Of a stretch of 64,000 nt of DNA, positions 58,527-64,000 are shown one piece after another; the stretch's first letter is position 1; each line of letters opens with the position of its first letter. Source of the DNA: Streptomyces humidus (GTDB taxonomy: Bacteria; Actinomycetota; Actinomycetes; Streptomycetales; Streptomycetaceae); assembly GCF_014649655.1 (NCBI RefSeq), contig NZ_BMTL01000013.1:124001-188000 (forward strand). The letters are read 5' to 3'. The position numbers were made by a program, and so were the translations under genes. The notes beneath the pieces are model-generated. The model was not told the DNA's origin. It searched no databases and worked only from the letters and a program-made list of their open reading frames with translations.

Positions 58527-59069
58527 GTGTCTGTCTCCCCCTCCCTGTCCGCCGTCGCCGCTGACGCCTCCGTCGCAGCGCCGACGCAGGCGGACCTTCT
58601 CGACTTCGTCCGGCGCACGGCCGCCGACGCCGAGCTGATCTCCTCGCTCCCTCTCGACCCCGAGGGCCGCACCTGGGTGCGTCTGGAAGGTCCCGGCGGC
58701 AGCGAGGCCTGGCTGATCGGCTGGCCGCCCGGCACGGGCACCGGCTGGCACGACCACGCCGACTCGGTGGGCGCCTTCCTCACCGCCCGGGGCACGCTGA
58801 AGGAGTACTCGCTCGCCGCGCGGCTGCCCACCGACGGCTGGAAGACCCTGGAACTGGCGGACGGCGTCGACCGGGAACGCTCCCTCACCGCCGGCCGCGG
58901 CCGTGCCTTCGGCCGCCACCACGTCCACGAGGTGCTCAACGAGTCCGCCGAGGAGCACGCCGTCTCCGTCCACGCCTACTACCCGCCGCTGCCGAGCATG
59001 CGCCGCTACAGCCGCACCGGACGCGTGCTGCGGCTGGAGCAGGTCGAGCGTCCCGAGGACTGGCAGTGA
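58527..59069 (+). CDS. Cysteine dioxygenase family protein
   Basis: 180 residues, GTG with AGGACGG upstream. Cupin fold with the three iron ligands in TGWHDHADSVGAF (two His) and GRHHVHEVLN (His), giving the 3-His site of thiol dioxygenases; VHAYYPPLPSMRRY is the conserved C-terminal segment. It oxidises cysteine (or another thiol) to the sulfinate with O2. Preceded by the Cys leader peptide and overlapping the rhodanese gene by 4 bases. Confidence 0.9.
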   Translation: MSVSPSLSAVAADASVAAPTQADLLDFVRRTAADAELISSLPLDPEGRTWVRLEGPGGSEAWLIGWPPGTGTGWHDHADSVGAFLTARGTLKEYSLAARLPTDGWKTLELADGVDRERSLTAGRGRAFGRHHVHEVLNESAEEHAVSVHAYYPPLPSMRRYSRTGRVLRLEQVERPEDWQ

Positions 59070-59554
59070 GCGGCGCGAGCACCCCTCAGGACCGACCGCC
59101 CCACGCACGGCGGGATGAACAGCGGGACGGACGACCGGACCGCCGACCGGACCGCCGACCGGACCACCGGCAGCCGCCCGGCATAGACGAGTTGCTCGAG
59201 CGAGTGCGTTCCGGGTACGCGCGCGTGGAGGCGCGGGAAGCCTACGAAGCCGCCCGCGCCGGCGAGGCGTTGCTCGTCGACATCCGTTACGCGGCCCTGC
59301 GTGAGCGGGACGGGCTGATCCCCGGCGCGCTGGTCGTCGAACGCAACGAACTGGAGTGGCGTCTCGATCCCCGGGGCAGCCATCGTCTCCCCGAAGCAAC
59401 GAGCCACGACGTGCGCGCCATCGTGATCTGCAACGAGGGCTACGCGTCTAGCCTCGCGGCTGCCTCGCTGCACCAGCTGGGTCTGCACCGGGCCACCGAC
59501 CTGGTCGGCGGCTTCCAGGCGTGGAAGGCCGCGGGTCTCCCGGTGACCGCGTAG
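59066..59554 (+). CDS. Rhodanese-like sulfurtransferase
   Basis: 162 residues. A repetitive Arg/Asp/Pro N-terminus (RPDRRPDRRPDHR, encoded by 12-bp near-repeats) precedes a rhodanese domain (about 50-160) with active-site Cys in VICNEGYASSLAAASL. The GTG start overlaps the dioxygenase stop (GTGA), so the pair is translationally coupled. It would act on sulfane sulfur released downstream of cysteine oxidation or related reactions. Confidence 0.88.
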   Translation: MSGASTPQDRPPHARRDEQRDGRPDRRPDRRPDHRQPPGIDELLERVRSGYARVEAREAYEAARAGEALLVDIRYAALRERDGLIPGALVVERNELEWRLDPRGSHRLPEATSHDVRAIVICNEGYASSLAAASLHQLGLHRATDLVGGFQAWKAAGLPVTA

Positions 59555-59842
59555 GCGGGGGCCACACAGGGACACCGGCCGGGACACAGTCAGTCCTTGG
59601 GTCGTCGCGACCGTCACCGCGCGTACTTCTCAGCGCCACCCGCCCGGCCCGGCGGTGGTGAAGAGGACGAGCAGCCCGGCCCGGCGATCACCGCGACCTG
59701 GGCAAGGGGTACGACCGCCGGGGCCGCAGCCCGGTCGTGCCGCCACCGAACGCGGCCGGGACGGCCAGAGCGGACTGGTCGGACAGGATGGCCAGGCCGG
59801 TGCCTCTGCCCACGGCGAGCGACGTCACGAGGGTCGCGAGGT
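59555..59842. other. Intergenic region between rhodanese and recX genes
   Basis: About 290 bases between convergent genes. I see no gene and no strong terminator. Confidence 0.45.
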
Positions 59843-60652
59843 TCAGAAATCGTCGCTCACCAGGAAGTCCGTCTCTTCGCCGTCTCCGCCTTCCTGGCCC
59901 TCTTCTTCCAACGCCTGCCGCACCACCCGTAGAGCCATGCCCTCGGAGTAACCCTTGCGTGCGAGCATGCCGGCCAGACGACGCAGCCGTCTGTCGCGGT
60001 CGAGTCCGCGGGTCGATCGCAGTCTGCGGGCGACGAGTTCGCGCGCCGTCTCCTCCTCCTGCTCGGAGTCGAGCCGGCCGACGGCCTCGTCGATCAGCGC
60101 CGCGTCGACGCCCTTGGTCCGTAGTTCCCGGGCGAGCGCGCGCCGGGCCAGTCCCCTGCCGTGATGGCGGGACTCCACCCAGGCGTCCGCGAAGGCGCTG
60201 TCGTTGATCAGCCCGACCTCCTCGAACCGCGAGAGCACCGCGTCCGCCACGTCGTCCGGGATCTCCCGTTTGCGCAGCGCGTCGGCGAGTTGACTGCGCG
60301 TGCGCGGGGTCCCGGTGAGCAGGCGCAGACAGATCGCCCGTGCCCGCTCAGCCGGGTCCCCTGAAGACGCCTCCTGCTCGGCCCTCGACGAGGAAAAGCC
60401 GTCTTCGTCCTCGGCGGACGGTTCTCCGGAGCCGCGCCGACGGCGCCCACGCCCGCCACGTGGACCGCCTTCGCCGCCGCGTCGCGCCCGGCCGTCACGG
60501 GACCGGTCGTCGCCGTCCGCTCCTTCGCTCCGACGCCGACCGCCTTTCCGCCGGTCGTCGCCGTCCTGGGCAGGGCCGCCGTCGACCCCGCTCTCCTCCT
60601 CACGGCGGATGTCGGGGTGGACGTACTCGGCCCAGTCGGTTCGTCGTGTCAC
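59843..60652 (-). CDS. recX: RecX, regulator of RecA
   Basis: 269 residues. A long Arg/Gly/Glu-rich N-terminus (1-100, longer than in most bacteria) is followed by the RecX three-helix repeats (about 105-255): ICLRLLTGTPRTRSQLADALRKREIPDDVADAVLSRFEEVGLINDSAFADAWVESR and RRALARELRTKGVD. RecX limits RecA filament growth. GTG start, three bases after the recA stop, so co-translated. Confidence 0.94.
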   Translation of the reverse strand: MTRRTDWAEYVHPDIRREEESGVDGGPAQDGDDRRKGGRRRSEGADGDDRSRDGRARRGGEGGPRGGRGRRRRGSGEPSAEDEDGFSSSRAEQEASSGDPAERARAICLRLLTGTPRTRSQLADALRKREIPDDVADAVLSRFEEVGLINDSAFADAWVESRHHGRGLARRALARELRTKGVDAALIDEAVGRLDSEQEEETARELVARRLRSTRGLDRDRRLRRLAGMLARKGYSEGMALRVVRQALEEEGQEGGDGEETDFLVSDDF

Positions 60653-60655
60653 GGA

Positions 60656-61783
60656 TCAGCTCTTGGCAGCCGCGGCCTTGGTCCTGGCGGTCTTGGCGGC
60701 GGCAGCCGGCACCGTCTTGGCGGCGTCGTCCGAGGTACCGGCAGCCACCGCGGCGTCCGCGCCCGGTTCGGCGGCGGGCTCCTCGGGACGCACGCCGACG
60801 CCCAGCTTCTCCTTGATCTTCTTCTCGATCTCGTTGGCGAGATCGGGGTTGTCCTTCAGGAAGTTGCGGGCGTTCTCCTTGCCCTGGCCGAGCTGGTCGC
60901 CCTCGTACGTGTACCAGGCGCCGGCCTTGCGGACGAAGCCGTTCTCCACGCCCATGTCGATCAGACCGCCCTCGCGACTGATGCCCTGCCCGTAGAGGAT
61001 GTCGAACTCGGCCTGCTTGAAGGGCGGCGCGACCTTGTTCTTGACGACCTTGACGCGGGTACGGTTGCCGACCGCGTCCGTGCCGTCCTTCAGGGTCTCG
61101 ATGCGGCGGATGTCGAGTCGTACCGAGGCGTAGAACTTCAGCGCCCGGCCACCGGTGGTGGTCTCCGGGGAGCCGAACATCACGCCGATCTTCTCGCGGA
61201 GCTGGTTGATGAAGATCGCGGTGGTCTTGGACTGGTTGAGCGCGCTGGTGATCTTCCGCAGCGCCTGGCTCATCAGACGGGCCTGGAGACCGACGTGGCT
61301 GTCGCCCATCTCGCCCTCGATCTCCGCGCGCGGCACGAGTGCGGCCACGGAGTCGATGACGATCAGGTCGAGGGCGCCGGAGCGGACCAGCATGTCCACG
61401 ATCTCGAGGGCCTGCTCGCCGTTGTCGGGCTGGGAGAGGATCAGGTTGTCGATGTCGACGCCGAGCTTCTTGGCGTACTCGGGGTCGAGGGCGTGCTCCG
61501 CGTCCACGAAGGCGACCTGGCCGCCGGCCTTCTGCGCGTTCGCCACGGCGTGCAGCGTCAGCGTCGTCTTACCGGAGGACTCCGGGCCGTACACCTCGAC
61601 CACGCGGCCACGCGGCAGACCGCCGACGCCGAGGGCGACGTCCAGTGCGGTCGATCCGGTGGGGATGACCTCGATGGGCTCGTTCGGCCGCTCGCCGAGC
61701 CGCATCACTGCGCCCTTGCCGAATTGGCGTTCAATCTGTGCGAGTGCGGCATCCAGGGCCTTCTCGCGGTCGGTTCCTGCCAT
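60656..61783 (-). CDS. recA: RecA recombinase
   Basis: 375 residues. Walker A GPESSGKT (66-73), Walker B LIVIDSVAALVP, DNA-binding loops MGDSHVGLQARLMSQALRKIT and INQLREKIGVMFGSPETTTGGRALKFYASVRLD. The C-terminal Ala/Lys/Glu tail (about 340-375) is longer than in E. coli. It forms ATP-dependent filaments for recombination and triggers LexA self-cleavage. ATG with GGTGGA upstream; longer in-frame starts are not supported. Followed by recX. Confidence 0.99.
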   Translation of the reverse strand: MAGTDREKALDAALAQIERQFGKGAVMRLGERPNEPIEVIPTGSTALDVALGVGGLPRGRVVEVYGPESSGKTTLTLHAVANAQKAGGQVAFVDAEHALDPEYAKKLGVDIDNLILSQPDNGEQALEIVDMLVRSGALDLIVIDSVAALVPRAEIEGEMGDSHVGLQARLMSQALRKITSALNQSKTTAIFINQLREKIGVMFGSPETTTGGRALKFYASVRLDIRRIETLKDGTDAVGNRTRVKVVKNKVAPPFKQAEFDILYGQGISREGGLIDMGVENGFVRKAGAWYTYEGDQLGQGKENARNFLKDNPDLANEIEKKIKEKLGVGVRPEEPAAEPGADAAVAAGTSDDAAKTVPAAAAKTARTKAAAAKS

Positions 61784-61945
61784 GGGTTCCACCCGATTTG
61801 CTTGAGTCGATCGCTTCACGTCAAAGACGCTAACGCCTGCCACTGACAATGCGCCTCGACGCCGGTTCGGCCTGTGGATAACTCACGCGCTTACCGCCCG
61901 AAATCGGGACGTAACACCCGCCGAGAGCTTCACCGGAGTCTCCAT
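61784..61945. promoter_or_regulatory. recA 5' leader region
   Basis: About 160 bases between the promoter and recA start on the minus strand; probably the untranslated leader. No separate gene. Confidence 0.5.
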
Positions 61946-61973
61946 CAGAACGGATGTTCGATTTACGTGTCAA
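61946..61973 (-). promoter_or_regulatory. recA promoter with LexA (SOS) box
   Basis: On the minus strand TTGACA (61968-61973) is followed by TTCTGA (61945-61950) 17 bases later. The SOS box TCGAACATCCGTTCTG (61946-61961) overlaps both spacer and -10, so LexA blocks initiation. The same arrangement is known for Streptomyces recA. Confidence 0.88.
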
Positions 61974-62269
61974 GCGCACCACCCGGCACTTCCGAGCCTA
62001 CGTTCACGGAGTCACCGAAGCCCGGGACCACCCGGCTGCTCCTGCTCGTCCCTGTCCGCCCCCGGGCCTCACGGCGACTTCGAGCGCCGTCGTCGGCCGG
62101 GCGGAGGCACCAGCGGAACCCGAGGAACCCGAGGGCTGAGAACCGGGGTGCACTCACCCGCCTGCTCCCCGGCCTGGCTTTCCGGGACTTACGGGCCTTG
62201 CTGGCCTTACGGGATTTCCGGGGCTTCCGGGCCCGCCGTGTTACCGCCGGGGTGCCGTGGCGTGCCCCC
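61974..62269. other. Intergenic region between AI-2E gene and recA promoter
   Basis: About 300 bases. Positions about 62150-62240 contain imperfect repeats of the type TTCCGGGacTTACGGGCC that on the minus strand could read as Lys/Arg/Ser-rich, but I see no start or frame conserved with a gene. Confidence 0.45.
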
Positions 62270-63538
62270 TCAGCCGGACTCTCCGGGGCGCCGTCGCGGG
62301 TCGCCCGTCCGGTCCCGGCCCCGTGTCCACAGCTCACGCGCGCGGGTGAGCGGACCCGGCCCCTCACCGCGGTCCCGGTGACCGTGGACGCGGGGATCGT
62401 CCGTGACGGCGTAGCGCTTGACATAGGCGCCCAGGAACGCCTGCAGGGTGGCGACCGCCGGGATGGAGATCAGCGCCCCGACGGCGCCCAGGAGCGCGGT
62501 GCCGGCGATGACGGAGCCGAAGGCGACGGCGGGGTGGATGTCGACGGTCTTCGACGTGAGTTTGGGCTGCAGCATGTAGTTCTCGAACTGCTGGTAGACC
62601 ACGACGAAGATCAGTACCCAGAGCGCGTACAGCGGCGACACCGTGAAGGCGATCAGCATGGGGAGGGCGCCCGCGAGATAGGTGCCGATGGTGGGGATGA
62701 ACTGCGAGACCACGCCCACCCACACGGCGAGCACAGGCGCGTACGGGATGCCGAGGGCCTGCAGCAAGATGTAGTGCGCCACGCCGGAGATCAACGCCAT
62801 CAGTCCGCGCGAGTAGAGGTAGCCGCCGGTCTTGTCGACGGCGATCTCCCAAGCGCGCAGCACCTCCGCCTGCCTGGCCGGCGGCAGCACGGAGCACAGG
62901 GCACGGCGCAGCCGCGGGCCGTCCGCGGCGAAGTAGAACGAGAACAGGGCGATCGTCAGCAGCTGGAAGAGGCCGCCGAGGACCTGGGTGGAGACGTCCA
63001 GGACGCCGGCGGCGCTGTTCTGGGCGTACTTCTTCAGCCAGTTGGAGTGGAGCAGGCCCTCCTGGATGTCCACGCGCCTGAGTTCGGTGTGGAACGTGGT
63101 GTTGACCCAGTGGATCACCGAGTCCAGGTACTCCGGGAAGCCCTCGATCATCTTGATGATCTGTCCGGCGAGCATCGAGCCGAGCAGTGCGAAGAAACCG
63201 ACGACGGCGATCAGCAGGCCGAAGAAGACCAGGAAGGTGGCGAGCCCCCTGCGCATCCCCCGGGCGGCCATCCGGCTGACCGCCGGTTCTATGGCGAGTG
63301 CCAGGAAGAACGCGATGAGGATGTTGAGCAGCAGACCGACGAGTTGGTGGAACGCCCAGGTGCCCAGCTGGAACGCGCCGACGAGGGCGAGGGCGAGCAC
63401 CATGGCGCGCGGAAGCCAGCGCGGCATGCGTGCCGCGTGCCCGGCGTCGCCCCGGCTCGAAAACGGTTCCGGGGGCGGCGTGGTGCCGGGCGGGGATGCG
63501 TTCCGGGCGATCTGCCCGGTCTCGTCAGTGGGTGCCAC
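62270..63538 (-). CDS. AI-2E family transporter
   Basis: 422 residues with eight predicted membrane segments: LVGLLLNILIAFFLALAIEPAV, FLVFFGLLIAVVGFFALLGSML, LLTIALFSFYFAADG, YSRGLMALISGVAHYILLQALGIPYAPVLAVWVGVVSQFIPTIG and VAFGSVIAGTALLGAVGALISIPAVATLQAFLG are clear. AI-2E exporters move autoinducer 2, Na+/H+ or other small molecules; the substrate here is unknown. An N-terminal Pro-rich stretch of about 35 residues and a basic C-terminus (RARELWTRGRDRTGDP) flank it. Upstream is the DUF3046 gene. Confidence 0.88.
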   Translation of the reverse strand: MAPTDETGQIARNASPPGTTPPPEPFSSRGDAGHAARMPRWLPRAMVLALALVGAFQLGTWAFHQLVGLLLNILIAFFLALAIEPAVSRMAARGMRRGLATFLVFFGLLIAVVGFFALLGSMLAGQIIKMIEGFPEYLDSVIHWVNTTFHTELRRVDIQEGLLHSNWLKKYAQNSAAGVLDVSTQVLGGLFQLLTIALFSFYFAADGPRLRRALCSVLPPARQAEVLRAWEIAVDKTGGYLYSRGLMALISGVAHYILLQALGIPYAPVLAVWVGVVSQFIPTIGTYLAGALPMLIAFTVSPLYALWVLIFVVVYQQFENYMLQPKLTSKTVDIHPAVAFGSVIAGTALLGAVGALISIPAVATLQAFLGAYVKRYAVTDDPRVHGHRDRGEGPGPLTRARELWTRGRDRTGDPRRRPGESG

Positions 63539-63598
63539 GGAGCAAGTCTCGCCTACGCCGCCGACAATCGGGGAGCCGCGTGCGATCTCCGCTCCACG

Positions 63599-63793
63599 TC
63601 AGCGCATCTCCTGAGGAACGTTCATCACCAGGCACACCACACGCCACACGTCCTTGGCGTCCCAGCCGTCCGCCAGCGCCTGCTGCACCGTTCTCCCGCC
63701 GAGCTCCGCCATCACGTGATCGCACGCGAAGGTCTCGGCGTATCCCGCGCCGAAGTGCTCGTCCATCCGCTGCCAGAAGACCGTCAACCGCAT
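63599..63793 (-). CDS. DUF3046 protein
   Basis: 64 residues: MRLTVFWQRMDEHFGAGYAE then TFACDHVMAELGGRTVQQAL, the actinobacterial DUF3046 family usually found next to recA-region genes. Function unknown. I start at the ATG of MRLTVFW; longer frames lack support. Confidence 0.85.
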   Translation of the reverse strand: MRLTVFWQRMDEHFGAGYAETFACDHVMAELGGRTVQQALADGWDAKDVWRVVCLVMNVPQEMR

Positions 63794-63871
63794 GACACCA
63801 GTATCCCGCGCGCGGGGGTGGCCCTCGCCGGGACCGCCTGCCGAGACCGCTTTCCGCCCTACGGTCTGACC

Positions 63872-64000
63872 ATGGCCGAAACCGGAGCATCCCCACTCCC
63901 CCCGACTCCCCCCGCGCACTCCCCGCTCTTCCGCGCGGAGCACTTCGTCTGGCTGACCGCGCGAGTGCTGGAGCAGCGCGTCTTCGCGCACGACTTCCTC
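63872..64000 (+). CDS. Start of an uncharacterised gene (cut by window edge)
   Basis: 43 codons: MAETGASPLPPTPPAHSPLF then RAEHFVWLTARVLEQRVFAHDFL. The frame remains open to the edge and is divergent from DUF3046. The RVLEQRVFAHDF stretch is well mixed, unlike shadow frames. No strong ribosome-binding site. I cannot name the family from 43 residues. Confidence 0.5.
   Translation, partial: MAETGASPLPPTPPAHSPLFRAEHFVWLTARVLEQRVFAHDFL

Noticed and set aside
1..64000. CRISPR arrays, insertion sequences, prophage or integration sites
   Set aside because: No spaced repeats of CRISPR type, no transposase or integrase motifs, and no functional tRNA were seen anywhere in the window.

Overview
This window is Streptomyces chromosome. 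The evidence is the very high G+C content, dense overlapping reading frames, GTG/TTG starts, HrdB and WhiH at the left edge, and a gene order that I recognise as the S. coelicolor SCO5820 (hrdB) to about SCO5766 segment, read right to left. That correspondence comes from memory of the family and locus, not from a search. Everything looks like conserved core chromosome. I see no insertion sequence, prophage, integrase, CRISPR array, rRNA or functional tRNA.

Layout. 1-5.4 kb: start of the principal sigma factor gene hrdB, the sporulation regulator whiH, an ABC transporter fusion and a Nudix-type regulator. 5.4-19.4 kb: a glycogen-debranching-like protein, a DUF4192 protein, a RecQ helicase fused to a phosphoribosyltransferase-like domain, two uncharacterised genes, rnhB, an ADP-ribosylglycohydrolase coupled to a histidine phosphatase, and a TerD protein. 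19.4-26.6 kb: DNA-precursor and SOS block, with nrdR-nrdJ (B12-dependent ribonucleotide reductase) divergent from lexA, then a DinG-like helicase. 26.7-31.2 kb: a three-gene NIS-type siderophore cluster (aminotransferase, IucA/IucC synthetase, acyltransferase). 31.5-38.5 kb: secreted protease, hflX, secreted M1 peptidase and an RshA-type RelA/SpoT homologue. 38.7-44.8 kb: dapF, miaA and miaB interspersed with small unknowns, including an MT0933-like antitoxin. 44.9-48.8 kb: a NarL-type two-component system divergent from a KhtT/KhtU cation:proton antiporter pair. 48.9-56.3 kb: a MazG-like protein, an orphan TAXI binding protein, the gluK-gluR two-component system and the gluABCD glutamate ABC transporter. 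56.4-59.6 kb: an FAD monooxygenase, then a Cys-rich leader peptide ahead of cysteine dioxygenase and rhodanese genes. 59.8-64 kb: recX-recA, an AI-2E-family membrane protein, a DUF3046 protein and the start of one more gene.

How the parts work together. recA and lexA each carry a LexA box overlapping the promoter, so the SOS circuit is visible at both ends. nrdR and nrdJ form an operon whose upstream region carries two NrdR-box-like palindromes exactly 31 bp apart. The glu block has its regulator pair, transporter and a candidate GluR site (an 11-bp-period direct repeat just upstream of the gluA promoter). The cysteine-catabolic pair has the signature of ribosome-mediated cysteine attenuation: a 15-codon uORF ending in a Cys-Val-Cys...Cys run.

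Best leads: the Cys leader peptide, the GluR direct repeat, the orphan TAXI protein tail-to-tail with gluK, the RecQ-PRTase fusion, a 22-bp dyad between the NarL-type kinase gene and khtTU, and leaderless promoters with palindromes at the ABC and Nudix genes.
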